Below the pieces are notes generated by a model, which did not search any database, was not told the origin of the DNA, and saw nothing but the letters and a program-made list of their open reading frames with translations. A stretch of DNA of 64,000 bases from Vreelandella glaciei (GTDB lineage Bacteria > Pseudomonadota > Gammaproteobacteria > Pseudomonadales > Halomonadaceae), in the NCBI RefSeq assembly GCF_013415125.1, contig NZ_JACCDE010000025.1, forward strand, positions 1-64,000, read 5' to 3'. This document shows, in pieces, positions 27,965-35,769 of this stretch. The translations under genes and the position numbers were made by a program. Every line of letters begins with the position of its first letter. Within the stretch, counting starts at the first letter, position 1.

Positions 27965-28534
27965 ATGGATCTTGAGCAAGTAGCCAGTCTCGAACGGGGT
28001 CAACAGTTGCCGCTCCAGCGCGATGTGGAGGCTATTGCCATTCCGTTTGGTAGTACGGAAACACTGGCCGAAGATAGCGTTGTTAGTGTTATGCAGGCGA
28101 AAGGCAGTACGGTAAGCGTTGGTTTTGAAGGGCGCCTCTACTTGATTGAGGGGCGCAACTTGGATGCTTTGGGACTTGAGCCGCTACCGCGTCCTACGCT
28201 GCCTGAAACGGCTACCGAAGAGGAGATAGAGCAGTTCGTGTGGGACCAGCTACGTACCTGCTTTGATCCGGAGATTCCGGTCAATATCGTTGACCTGGGT
28301 TTGGTTTACGGTTGCCGAATTGATCGTCTTATCAGTGGTGAGCGCATCGCTACTATCCGTATGACGTTGACCGCTCCCGGCTGTGGGATGGGTGATGTGA
28401 TCGCTGCAGATGCGCGCAATAAGATTCTCGGCGCGCCGCAGATCAGCAAGGTTCACACGGAAATTGTCTTCAGCCCGCCCTGGAGCCGTGGCATGATGAG
28501 TGACGAGGCCAAGCTTGAACTCGGCATGTTCTAA
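27965..28534 (+). CDS. sufT: SUF-associated protein SufT
   Basis: A 189-aa protein of the SufT family (DUF59/MIP18), which helps mature Fe-S proteins under high demand. The N-terminal extension (about 90 residues) is the SufT-specific part and the C-terminal DUF59 domain contains DPEIPVNIVDLGLVYG and the conserved Cys in LTAPGCGMGDVIAADA. It is the last gene of the suf cluster and is followed 18 bases later by the SanA/YdcF-family gene. Confidence 0.88.
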   Translation: MDLEQVASLERGQQLPLQRDVEAIAIPFGSTETLAEDSVVSVMQAKGSTVSVGFEGRLYLIEGRNLDALGLEPLPRPTLPETATEEEIEQFVWDQLRTCFDPEIPVNIVDLGLVYGCRIDRLISGERIATIRMTLTAPGCGMGDVIAADARNKILGAPQISKVHTEIVFSPPWSRGMMSDEAKLELGMF

Positions 28535-28552
28535 CCCCGGCTGGGGAGCTGG

Positions 28553-29275
28553 ATGCATAACCTTTTGTTGAAATGGCTGAAGCGTTTATTAATGTCGCTA
28601 GGAGCACTGTCGCTGCTGGCGACATTGCTGTTTATAGGCGGCAATTTTTGGGTGCTCGCGACGACCGCCGCTTACATTGAGCGTCAGCCGCAGCAGTGTC
28701 GTCCAGCAGAGGTGGGGATTGTCTTCGGTACGTCTCACTGGACGCGTAGTGGGGTGCGAAACCCGCACTTCCATGCACGCATGCGAACCGCTGCTACTTT
28801 AATTGAACAGTCCCAGGTCGAGCATCTTTTGCTCTCCGGGGATAATCGTACCCAGGCGTATAACGAGCCACGGGCAATGTGGCGCGAGCTATATCGTCGC
28901 GGCGTCGCGCCTGAGCAGTTGACCATGGATTTTGCTGGCTTTAGCACCTACGACACGCTAGCGCGCGCCCGGGACGTCTTTCAGCTTGATAAAGCCCTGT
29001 TGGTCACCCAGAGCTGGCATCTCCCCCGCGCGGTATATATTGGGCGCGCGCTAGGCATCGATGTCACTGGCTGCGTGGCGGATGATCCTAAAGTAACGGT
29101 GGGATGGCGTTTAAAGCTGCGCGAGTGGGCGGCGCGGGTGGCCACCCTGGGCGATCTATACGTGTGGAAGAGAGAGCCCTATTTCCTGGGTACGCCCGAG
29201 CCCATAGAGATACCGAGACGTGCCCCTATCGACCTTATTCTGCCGTCATTGAACGATCGTTTTACCAATCCCTAG
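28553..29275 (+). CDS. SanA/YdcF-family membrane protein
   Basis: A 240-aa protein with one N-terminal membrane segment (about residues 12-37) and an alpha/beta domain of the SanA/ElyC/YdcF type, with DUF218-like strands GIVFGTSHWTRSG, HLLLSGDNRTQAYNEPRAM and LLVTQSWHLPRAVYIGRAL. SanA affects vancomycin sensitivity and cell-envelope permeability in enterobacteria; the mechanism is uncertain. It may be co-transcribed with suf, but there is no evident functional link. ATG 28553 has GGGGAG upstream. Confidence 0.85.
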   Translation: MHNLLLKWLKRLLMSLGALSLLATLLFIGGNFWVLATTAAYIERQPQQCRPAEVGIVFGTSHWTRSGVRNPHFHARMRTAATLIEQSQVEHLLLSGDNRTQAYNEPRAMWRELYRRGVAPEQLTMDFAGFSTYDTLARARDVFQLDKALLVTQSWHLPRAVYIGRALGIDVTGCVADDPKVTVGWRLKLREWAARVATLGDLYVWKREPYFLGTPEPIEIPRRAPIDLILPSLNDRFTNP

Positions 29276-29718
29276 CGGTGGGTTTTGCGCTTTTGCAGCG
29301 CATACAGCTCGCGGATTAGTTTACGGCACCCTTGCATGCACTCCTCTACTACCGGTTCGATCGGGTCGGGTAGCGGGTGGGTATACAGCGAGGAGAGCGC
29401 CTGCATTAATACACGCTCTTGCTCCAATAGCTCATTGATGAGTACTTGGCTATCGTTGCCGACGAAGCTTTTTAGACGGCTCCAAAGCCATAAGAAATCA
29501 TCGCGCTCAACGTCTGCATCCCGGGGCAGCATTTTCAAATGCGCACGGGCAAGTTCCTGCAACTTGCGCATCTGCTTGAGCCGCGCAGTGTAATGCGGCT
29601 TTAAAGCGTCACGCAGCGAGGGCCGCAGGCGTTCGATATTGTCTTGGAAATAATCAATGCTATCGGCCAGCGCTTCCAATACGCTGTCCATCGCCACTTG
29701 GCGATTATCGAGAAACAT
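29272..29718 (-). CDS. Uncharacterised helical protein
   Basis: A 148-aa predicted all-helical cytosolic protein with GGAGGT before its ATG. Four long amphipathic helices appear (VLEALADSIDYFQDNIERL, ARLKQMRKLQELARAHLKM, FLWLWSRLKSFVGND, QVLINELLEQERVLMQAL), so a four-helix bundle is likely, but none of the ferritin iron ligands can be placed. No named family is recognised. Its last codons overlap by four bases the end of the convergent SanA-family gene. Confidence 0.5.
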   Translation of the reverse strand: MFLDNRQVAMDSVLEALADSIDYFQDNIERLRPSLRDALKPHYTARLKQMRKLQELARAHLKMLPRDADVERDDFLWLWSRLKSFVGNDSQVLINELLEQERVLMQALSSLYTHPLPDPIEPVVEECMQGCRKLIRELYALQKRKTHR

Positions 29719-29805
29719 GAGCGTCTACCTCCTTCGGTGACGCAGATTGTGGGGGTGACAGCGACTATTTGCCACCCCCGAAGCGGATTATTTTAATATT
29801 TTGCC

Positions 29806-30714
29806 TTAGCCTTTAGGCTTGGGCGGCGCTTTACGGGCTGGTGTGGCATTTCTTTCAATGTGTTCAATGATCATTCCTGCAATATCTTTGCCAGTGGCGT
29901 TCTCAATGCCCTGCAAACCAGGCGAAGAGTTAACCTCCATAATCACCGGGCCGTGATTCGAGCGTAGCAAGTCGACACCAGCAACGCGCAGGCCCATGGC
30001 CTTGGCTGCACGGATCGCCGTTGAACGCTCTTCAGGAGTGATTCGGATCACGCTGGCAGAGCCTCCGCGGTGTAGGTTCGAGCGAAACTCACCATCCGCC
30101 GCCTGACGCTTCATTGAGGCGACTACTTTATCGCCGATTACAAAGCAGCGGATATCGGCGCCACGCGCTTCTTTTATATACTCCTGCACCATGATATTGG
30201 CTTTCATACCCATGAAAGCCTGAATCACAGACTCTGCCGCTTGGTTAGTTTCCGCCAATACCACGCCAATCCCCTGGGTACCTTCCAACAACTTAATAAC
30301 GAGCGGAGCACCTTTGACCATGGTGATCAGGTCGGGAATGTCGTCCGGCGAGTGGGCAAAGCCGGTGATCGGCAGTCCCAGCCCTTTGCGTGATAGTAAC
30401 TGCAGCGAACGCAATTTGTCCCTGGAGCGGGTGATGGAGACGTTATCGTTGATAACGTAGGTGCCCATCATCTCAAACTGACGTAACAGCGCGCAGCCAT
30501 AAAAGGTGACTGATGCACCAATCCGTGGGATAACCGCATCGAAAGGCTCAATCTCTTGGCCTTTATAGTGGATCGAAGGGTGGTGCGAGGTAATGCTCAT
30601 ATAGCAGCGCAGCGTGTCCACCACACGAGCGGTATGCCCACGCTGCTCTGCAGCTTCAACCAGGCGGCGTGTAGAGTACAAATTACGGTTGCGCGATAGC
30701 AGAGCGATATGCAT
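29806..30714 (-). CDS. rimK: Ribosomal protein S6 L-glutamate ligase RimK
   Basis: RimK is an ATP-grasp ligase that adds glutamate residues to the C-terminus of ribosomal protein S6. The 302-aa protein contains the N-terminal strand [17 protein letters not shown], the ATP-grasp core [17 protein letters not shown] and [10 protein letters not shown], and [14 protein letters not shown] with the metal ligands. ATG 30714 is chosen over 30738 because the family starts there. It lies 43 bases after the rimB-like zinc protease gene, consistent with their usual pairing in a Rim operon. Confidence 0.92.
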   Translation of the reverse strand: MHIALLSRNRNLYSTRRLVEAAEQRGHTARVVDTLRCYMSITSHHPSIHYKGQEIEPFDAVIPRIGASVTFYGCALLRQFEMMGTYVINDNVSITRSRDKLRSLQLLSRKGLGLPITGFAHSPDDIPDLITMVKGAPLVIKLLEGTQGIGVVLAETNQAAESVIQAFMGMKANIMVQEYIKEARGADIRCFVIGDKVVASMKRQAADGEFRSNLHRGGSASVIRITPEERSTAIRAAKAMGLRVAGVDLLRSNHGPVIMEVNSSPGLQGIENATGKDIAGMIIEHIERNATPARKAPPKPKG

Positions 30715-30757
30715 GTAGGTGACTCCGAGTCTAAACAAAGGCGGTTAATAAAAGGGG

Positions 30758-31198
30758 TTAAGGCTCACCGTGCAAAAATGCCGCACCAGGTGCAATTAGC
30801 AGGCGGCGCATGGCGCGGCGTCCTAGTAGCATTGGGTGGCGCATATTGCTGCGGTCAGTCAGGGTCAGTTCAACCGGAAAATTCAAATCACCCATTTGCA
30901 TTGGGGTACGTATTACATAGCGCCACTCGCTATGCCCGTTTGAGCTGGTGACTCGGCGTCGATCATGCAAATGTAGATTGTAGCGGTGGGCGGGTGTTGT
31001 TGGCCCAGCGCTGTGGGTAATAAAACTTACCCATAGTTGACCATGTTCATCTTCATGTGTCTCTATCTCTTCTGCATGCAGGGCAGAAGTACGCGCACCA
31101 GTGTCCGCTTTACAGCATAGGTGAAGCCCTAGCTCAGGTAACGTCACCATTTCACGGCGTCCAATGACCGCCTTGGCCTGATAGGGTAATTCCTTCAC
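30758..31198 (-). CDS. RimB-like aspartic/zinc protease-family protein
   Basis: A 146-aa protein of the RimK-associated family (often annotated ATP-dependent zinc protease, retropepsin-like). The active-site-like strand CCKADTGARTSALHAEEIE contains the D-T-G-A motif of retropepsins. It modifies RimK's function or trims poly-glutamate tails according to studies in Pseudomonas (RimB). The start is GTG at 31198 with GGAG eight bases upstream. It forms a two-gene operon with rimK. Confidence 0.8.
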   Translation of the reverse strand: MKELPYQAKAVIGRREMVTLPELGLHLCCKADTGARTSALHAEEIETHEDEHGQLWVSFITHSAGPTTPAHRYNLHLHDRRRVTSSNGHSEWRYVIRTPMQMGDLNFPVELTLTDRSNMRHPMLLGRRAMRRLLIAPGAAFLHGEP

Positions 31199-31234
31199 GG
31201 CTCACTCCTTGCAATTAAAAATGACAACATCAAA

Positions 31235-32272
31235 TCAAGCCTTTCTCTGCGACATCATCATGCTCAAACGGTGTTGAATAGAAGAGCCTTCGGGCGCATC
31301 ACGCATGGCCATCATGACCGGTAAGCGTAGCCGTGGGATGAGTGCAAGATCACGCACTACCGCGGCAAAATCAGTACGCTCATCTTCCGCCAAACGCTGT
31401 AGAAAAAGAGGTAAGCGTTCCGCGTCTTCAAGATACACCCAGCCACGCCCGGCAATGGCAGCCAGCACATCCGGCCCACAAACGGTGGTGTCTTTAAGTA
31501 AGGCGGAGTACCAATTGCCCACCGCTGTTGTATCCGTATTACCCACGGCGCGCAGACAAGCACATAAGGTTTCAATATCGCCCGCTTGTGCGGCGGCTTC
31601 GCCACGACGTTGCAGCGCGGCGACTAATGCCTGTGGCAATGGCTGGTGCTCTAAACAGTAGCACACGGAGTTAATAACGGCGGTAGGTAGGTCAGGCAGT
31701 CTCAGGGCTAACGTGTCAGCGTCAGGCGACTCCATACGAACGACGTAATCGGCAATTCCCTGTAACCCTAATGCCTGCCAATCAATCGCCTGCTGGCCGC
31801 TCAAGTAATCCTCAACCGGCTCAAAATGCTGGCTGGCAGGTAGCCCTGCGTCATAAGTTGCACGGGCATTGAACATTGCTTGAAAGGTAACGCTGGGCGT
31901 AAAGGCGAGGGGATTATCCTTCATTAAGTGGTCTACGTCCGCTGTTTCTTCACGTCCCACCTGAGAAACAGCTCGACCTAATGTTTCCAGCAGACGATTT
32001 AAAAACGCATCACGCTGAGCTGGGGCAAGTATCCCCTGTTCATCGAGTGGCAGGGCTAAAAACCAAATGGCAGGTTCGGGCATATCCCCCAAACGGAATA
32101 GAATGGCTAAACGTGCTTGGCCTTGCCAAGGTTCTGGCCACGCCAGTTCGCCACGCTCAAAGGCGGCGAGGGACTCCCGTGGGCAGGCGACCACATGGCG
32201 CCCCATATGGTAAAGGGAAACCTCTGCGCCGCTACGGGTAAAAAACTCATCAAGGGTTTGAATCGGTTGCAT
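31235..32272 (-). CDS. DUF3549-family protein
   Basis: A 345-aa soluble protein whose start (TLDEFFTRSGAEVSLYHMGRHV) and middle (AILFRLGDMPEPAIWFLALPLDEQGIL) match the DUF3549 family of gammaproteobacteria as I recall it. No active-site motif is visible and no function is known. The gene ends 36 bases before the rimB-like gene on the same strand, so all three may share a transcript. Confidence 0.75.
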   Translation of the reverse strand: MQPIQTLDEFFTRSGAEVSLYHMGRHVVACPRESLAAFERGELAWPEPWQGQARLAILFRLGDMPEPAIWFLALPLDEQGILAPAQRDAFLNRLLETLGRAVSQVGREETADVDHLMKDNPLAFTPSVTFQAMFNARATYDAGLPASQHFEPVEDYLSGQQAIDWQALGLQGIADYVVRMESPDADTLALRLPDLPTAVINSVCYCLEHQPLPQALVAALQRRGEAAAQAGDIETLCACLRAVGNTDTTAVGNWYSALLKDTTVCGPDVLAAIAGRGWVYLEDAERLPLFLQRLAEDERTDFAAVVRDLALIPRLRLPVMMAMRDAPEGSSIQHRLSMMMSQRKA

Positions 32273-32437
32273 GACATCCTTCCGCGTTGCAAGCCTGCAC
32301 TCTACCTTGATGATGGGTCACTGTCAGCCGCAAAGGCGGATAAATACCGGCCAATGGGGATGCCTTACATGACAGTGTGGTTAAAAAGTAAACAACTGGG
32401 TGAAAGGCCCATGAGAGCGAGCGCTGCGACACCTTTC

Positions 32438-32486
32438 CATAGTTTATCCACAGACTCGTGCAGGTTTTCTGTGGGTCTATGGATAA
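32438..32486. promoter_or_regulatory. Stem-loop with two opposed DnaA-box-like sequences
   Basis: CCATAG (32438) pairs with CTATGG (32477), and CCACAGA with TCTGTGG, giving a broken stem of about 13 pairs. The left arm contains TTATCCACA (32444-32452), an exact DnaA box, and the right end contains TATGGATAA (32478-32486), the reverse complement of TTATCCATA, one base off. They lie between the divergent DUF3549 and yqcC genes. Confidence 0.5.
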
Positions 32487-32585
32487 CTCTTTACAAGTAA
32501 CCTTGATTGGCAAGCAGCCAGCCGAATGGGGATAATGGTAATAAGATACGATTTTTAATTTTACGAGGTAGTTACAAACGACGTT

Positions 32586-32921
32586 ATGAGTACTTTTCAA
32601 CCGCTACAGACAGCACTTCTAGAACTTGAAGCCGCGATGAAAGCCGCTGATCTATGGCGTATGCCAACACCCGATGCAGAAGCATTCGCCAGCCAGCAGC
32701 CGTTTTGCATCGACACCATGTCGCTGCCGCAATGGATACGCTTTGTGTTTATTGCCCGCTTGAATGCCCTGATGGATGCGCGTGCAGCCATGCCCGCAAA
32801 GTGCGAGGTAGCTCCCGCCGTGGCAGCCTACTTGCAGCAGGAAAAAACACCCGCTCACCACCAGCTGCTGATTGTGCGTGCGGTAGAGAAGGTCGACCAG
32901 ATCGTCACTGAAAGCACTTAA
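32586..32921 (+). CDS. YqcC-family protein
   Basis: A 111-aa helical cytosolic protein of the YqcC family, with LEAAMKAADLWRMPTP, then PFCIDTMSLPQWIRFVFIARL, the usual landmark of the family. In E. coli it lies beside the tRNA pseudouridine synthase gene truC, but no such neighbour is here. The function is unknown. Its only candidate Shine-Dalgarno sequence, ACGAGG, is 19 bases upstream, so initiation may be weak. Confidence 0.85.
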   Translation: MSTFQPLQTALLELEAAMKAADLWRMPTPDAEAFASQQPFCIDTMSLPQWIRFVFIARLNALMDARAAMPAKCEVAPAVAAYLQQEKTPAHHQLLIVRAVEKVDQIVTEST

Positions 32922-32940
32922 AGCGGCATGCGGCTAAACG

Positions 32941-32970
32941 CACAAAGCCCACCGTGAGGCAGGCTTTGTG
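32941..32970. terminator. Stem-loop between convergent yqcC and OmpW genes
   Basis: CACAAAGCC and GGCTTTGTG form a perfect 9-bp stem around a 12-base loop. It lies between two convergent genes; there is no long T-run, so termination is inferred from position. Confidence 0.55.
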
Positions 32971-33001
32971 TATAACATCCGCTAACGGTTTTGCAGGCGG
33001 C

Positions 33002-33628
33002 TTAGAAACGGTAACTGAGGCCTGCCATCACCACGAGAGGATCGATCTCAACGGTACCTACTCCCGCACCGTTAACGCTGGCATCGGTATCAATATCGAT
33101 GTACCAAGCCGCGGCGTTCAGCGCCCAGTGATCATCAATAAGCAGATCAACACCTACCTGGCCCGCCGCCCCCCAGGAATCATCCAGGTCTAAATCACCA
33201 ATCGTCAGCTCTTCATCGGAGAAGTGGGTGTAGTTAATGCCCGCACCGACATAGGGCTGTACGCGGGACTGAGTGCCGCCCAGCGGGTAGTACTGCAGCG
33301 TTAAGGTCGGCGGCAGGTGCTTGGTTGAGGCGATATTATCGCCGTTCAAATGGATGTCGTGCTCAAACGGCAGCGCCGCCAGCAGCTCAACGCCGACTTT
33401 ATCGTGGAAGCGATAGCCCAAGGTGAACGCGAAATCGGTTTTATCCTGTACATCCACGGACAACGCACCGTTGGCCAGTGAGCCGTTGTCGCTTTTAGGG
33501 GCGACTTTGGCAACACCCACGCGGGTAAAAAAATCACCAGCGCCGTAGGCAAATGCCTGGCTGCTGGTCATCATCGCCGCAGCGGCAACAGTGGATACAA
33601 GTAGGGTAGGCAGGGCGGCTTTACGCAT
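33002..33628 (-). CDS. OmpW-family outer membrane protein
   Basis: A 208-aa outer-membrane protein with a cleavable signal peptide (KAALPTLLVSTVAAAAMMTSSQAFA) and the eight-stranded beta-barrel pattern of OmpW: GDFFTRVGVAKVAP at the mature start, FTLGYRFHDKVGVELLAALPFEHDI, TLQYYPLG, VQPYVGAGINYTHF and a terminal GLSYRF, ending with the Phe used by the barrel-assembly machinery. OmpW proteins pass small hydrophobic compounds and respond to salinity. ATG 33628 is chosen for the signal peptide and AGGAG; the open frame extends upstream without a signal. It flanks the integron cassette array on its left. Confidence 0.9.
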   Translation of the reverse strand: MRKAALPTLLVSTVAAAAMMTSSQAFAYGAGDFFTRVGVAKVAPKSDNGSLANGALSVDVQDKTDFAFTLGYRFHDKVGVELLAALPFEHDIHLNGDNIASTKHLPPTLTLQYYPLGGTQSRVQPYVGAGINYTHFSDEELTIGDLDLDDSWGAAGQVGVDLLIDDHWALNAAAWYIDIDTDASVNGAGVGTVEIDPLVVMAGLSYRF

Positions 33629-33754
33629 GGGATCACTCCTGAGATTAAAGCAGATAGTAAGATTAGACGGCTTTTGATAGCTGCTTAACGATGAAGCCAG
33701 TGTAACGAGACCCAGGGAGTGGATTATTGATCCAGGGCAAAGGTTATTAGACAA

Positions 33755-34133
33755 ATGTTATTGGGAGAACCGACCGATGAGGCATAATTCAGGAGCGGGT
33801 TACTGGCTATTTGGGTTGCCCCCTTGGGGTCGATGTGCACTCGTTCTCATGAAGTACTTTTAGTTTGTGATGCATATTTTCTGGTACGCTCAACAATAGG
33901 CGTGCTCAAGATTTCCGGAATTATTATAAAAAGCAATTTAAAACAGTGAGTTGTGAAGAATCTTTTCATGTTTATAGGCACTGCGAAAAGATAGTCAGAA
34001 ATGATAATGGGCATGCGCATTTTTCTAGCGTGCTTGTGAGTTAAGGGTGATGATTTTTCATTACTATTAATGCATTGCAGCTTTTGGTGATGTGGGGTTC
34101 CCTGGGAAAACGCGCATGCGCATGAATAAACTG
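33755..34133. other. Left flank of cassette array, candidate attI-like region
   Basis: No gene is visible and no remnant of an integrase could be read in any frame. The sequence GCATGCGCAT occurs twice, at 34011-34020 and 34114-34123, in the same orientation, and the second copy lies 10 bases before the first cassette boundary. Directly repeated integrase-binding sites next to the crossover are known in attI sites, so this could be an old attI; the similarity of the bases to known attI sites is not strong. The local AT content is high. A cassette promoter would be expected here, but I cannot place one with confidence. Confidence 0.35.
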
Positions 34134-34164
34134 TTAGTCACTCAAGATAACGAGGAAGATTCCC

Positions 34165-34707
34165 ATGCAGGAAGAAGACCGTCTAATTGACGAGTTAAAC
34201 AAGATCATTGAAAAGCCGGGCGGCAAACAGGCAGTAAGGTATCTTCTGAATGCAATGGGAGGAATACCATTTGTGGGTGGCGCAATAGCAGGCGTAGGTA
34301 GTACTTGGGGTGAGAGGGAGCAGCAAAAGTTTAATGAGAGAATTACTGAGTGGGCATCCCAAGCTGATACTGATATTGCAAAGTTATTAGAAGTGCTTGG
34401 AGACCAACTCAGGGAACCGACAAAAGCTCACCTTGCCATCCTAATCGGCGAGATAACAGGCCTAGATATTTCTTCCGTCTCAGAAGAAGCTCACATTCCT
34501 GTAATTTTGAATGGTGAAACAGTGTCTGAGCTACAACCATATGTGCAAAAAGGTTGGGTTACCCTTCGACCAAACGGAAATGTCACCAACATGGGGGCGG
34601 GTAACCGAATCGGAAATTCAATAGAAGATAGGAAGCGACCTTGGGGAATGGGAAATGGCTTTATCCTTACCATATCTCGTTTGTACTTCGAAGGCGAAGA
34701 TGACTAA
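34165..34707 (+). CDS. Cassette 1: unrecognised 180-aa protein
   Basis: The cassette gene begins with ATG 34165 after GAGGAAG. The protein starts with an acidic helix (EEDRLIDELNKIIE), then a glycine-rich hydrophobic segment (MGGIPFVGGAIAGVGSTW, about residues 30-47) that could insert in or lie against a membrane, then a long amphipathic helix (FNERITEWASQADTDIAKLLEVLG), and a beta-rich C-terminal part (HIPVILNGETVSELQPYV; GWVTLRPNGNVTNM). I know of cassette proteins with a similar glycine-rich segment but no function. Its stop codon TAA lies inside the attC left end (34705-34707), as in typical cassettes. Confidence 0.6.
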   Translation: MQEEDRLIDELNKIIEKPGGKQAVRYLLNAMGGIPFVGGAIAGVGSTWGEREQQKFNERITEWASQADTDIAKLLEVLGDQLREPTKAHLAILIGEITGLDISSVSEEAHIPVILNGETVSELQPYVQKGWVTLRPNGNVTNMGAGNRIGNSIEDRKRPWGMGNGFILTISRLYFEGEDD

Positions 34708-34779
34708 CAAAGCCATTAAATTCGCTCCCTTCGGTCGCCGGACCTCGTTTCACTCGCCCGTTTATGGCGGGCGTTATAC
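34702..34779 (+). other. attC site 1
   Basis: Left core GACTAAC (34702-34708), right core GTTATAC (34773-34779), about 78 bases. GCCAT near the left core pairs with ATGGC near the right one, leaving unpaired bases as in functional attC hairpins. The crossover is expected between G34773 and T34774. Confidence 0.8.
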
Positions 34780-34795
34780 GGATTGAGTGTCTGCT

Positions 34796-35077
34796 ATGTC
34801 TAAGATCATTCTGGAAGGCCATATTATGGTCTCCGACGCTGACCTGCCAGCGGTTAAGGCAGAGCTACCCATCCATATCCAGCTGACTCGCCAGGAAGAG
34901 GGGTGTTTGCGCTTCGACGTTACCCAAAGCCCGGGCACCGGAAACGTCTTTTTTGTCTCTGAAGTATTTATTGACCAGGCCGCATTTGAAGCCCATCAGC
35001 GCCGCGTAAGGTTGTCCGACTGGGGTAGAGTCGCGTCGAATGTCGAAAGGCACTATCAAGTGACGGAAGCTGACTGA
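34796..35077 (+). CDS. Cassette 2: ABM-fold monooxygenase-like protein
   Basis: A 93-aa protein of the ABM superfamily (dimeric alpha/beta barrel) with KIILEGHIMV as first strand, LPIHIQLTRQEEGCLRFDVTQ in the middle, and VFFVSEVFIDQAAFEAHQR, typical of putative quinol monooxygenases. Such genes are frequent in integron cassettes of environmental bacteria and no substrate is established. ATG 34796 is one of two candidate starts (a GTG at 34787 would add three residues). The cassette runs 34774-35159. Confidence 0.75.
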   Translation: MSKIILEGHIMVSDADLPAVKAELPIHIQLTRQEEGCLRFDVTQSPGTGNVFFVSEVFIDQAAFEAHQRRVRLSDWGRVASNVERHYQVTEAD

Positions 35078-35087
35078 TGGCTAAACC

Positions 35088-35165
35088 GTATAACCATTCG
35101 CTTTTGTCGGACAATTTCTTCACCGCTACACAGCTACAAAATTGCCGCAAAGCTCCGCGTTAGCA
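35088..35165 (+). other. attC site 2
   Basis: Left core GTATAAC (35088-35094) and right core GTTAGCA (35159-35165), about 78 bases. The arms pair in blocks: GCTTT with AAAGC, CGG with CCG, CAATTT with AAATTG, separated by unpaired bases, giving a long imperfect hairpin. Confidence 0.85.
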
Positions 35166-35221
35166 GCTACAGCTTCCTGCCAAATCTTGCGCATTGAGTA
35201 AAAAAGGAATAATTTGTACTC

Positions 35222-35485
35222 ATGGATGAATTTGAATTCGACGAAGCCAAAAGCAAGGCCAATCTGGACAAGCACGGCATAGATTTCGTTGCTGCCCAAG
35301 GGCTGTGGAAAGATCCATACCTGCTGGAGATCCGCGCTAAATCAGAGGATGAGCAGAGGTTTTTGCTGATAGGCAAGATTGGTGAAAAGCACTGGTCGGC
35401 TGTCGTCACATACAGGGATGCTGGTATTCGTCTGATTTCAGTCAGACGTTCCCGTAAGAAGGAGGTTGAGCTCTATGAAAGCTAA
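35222..35485 (+). CDS. brnT: Cassette 3: BrnT-family toxin
   Basis: An 87-aa type II toxin of the BrnT family, RelE-fold ribonucleases that inhibit translation. The opening FEFDEAKSKANLDKHGIDF, then GLWKDPYLLEIRAKSEDEQRFLLIG, and the C-terminal IRLISVRRSRKKEVELYE are classic for the family. The toxin gene precedes its antitoxin and overlaps it by 11 bases. It sits 60 bases into cassette 3, so it may be driven by its own promoter in the space 35166-35221. Toxin-antitoxin cassettes stabilise integron arrays. Confidence 0.92.
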   Translation: MDEFEFDEAKSKANLDKHGIDFVAAQGLWKDPYLLEIRAKSEDEQRFLLIGKIGEKHWSAVVTYRDAGIRLISVRRSRKKEVELYES

Positions 35486-35744
35486 AGACTTCGACAAGAA
35501 ATTTGAAGAAGGGCAGGAAGATATCGTCGATGACCTCGATCTGTCCTCTGCTCGCCGCGTTAATCAGGAACAAAAGCGAATCAACGTCGATTTCCCGGCT
35601 TGGGTTGTCGAGTCGTTGGATCGTGAGGCTGCGCGCATAGGCGTTACTCGCCAATCGATCATCAAGGTGTGGCTGGTGGAGCGTCTTCAGGCAGAATCTG
35701 CTAACAAGCCGCTCAATGGTGATGCCACAGGCGGCACACATTAG
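35475..35744 (+). CDS. brnA: Cassette 3: BrnA-family antitoxin
   Basis: An 89-aa antitoxin of the BrnA family: an N-terminal acidic segment (KFEEGQEDIVDDLDLSSA) that binds and blocks BrnT, followed by the ribbon-helix-helix domain (KRINVDFPAWVVESLDREAARIGVTRQSIIKVWLVERL) that probably represses the operon promoter. ATG 35475 is used; it overlaps the toxin gene. The reading frame continues through the attC stem, so its last 15 residues (ANKPLNGDATGGTH and neighbours) are coded by the recombination site itself, with the stop inside it. Confidence 0.9.
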   Translation: MKAKDFDKKFEEGQEDIVDDLDLSSARRVNQEQKRINVDFPAWVVESLDREAARIGVTRQSIIKVWLVERLQAESANKPLNGDATGGTH

Positions 35745-35757
35745 CGGAGCGTTAACT
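35699..35757 (+). other. attC site 3
   Basis: Left core TGCTAAC (35699-35705), right core GTTAACT (35751-35757), about 59 bases, close to the minimal size. Arms pair as CCGCT with AGCGG, AATG with CATT, TG with CA and GCC with GGC with single unpaired bases between. It is nearly entirely within the end of brnA. Confidence 0.85.
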
Positions 35758-35769
35758 GGAAAGGAGCCC

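Noticed and set aside
32438..32486. Chromosome replication origin
   Set aside because: Only two DnaA boxes and no neighbouring dnaA, dnaN or gidA genes or AT-rich repeats.
33755..34133. Integron integrase remnant
   Set aside because: I read all frames and found nothing resembling the tyrosine recombinase patches; the spacer is too short for a gene.
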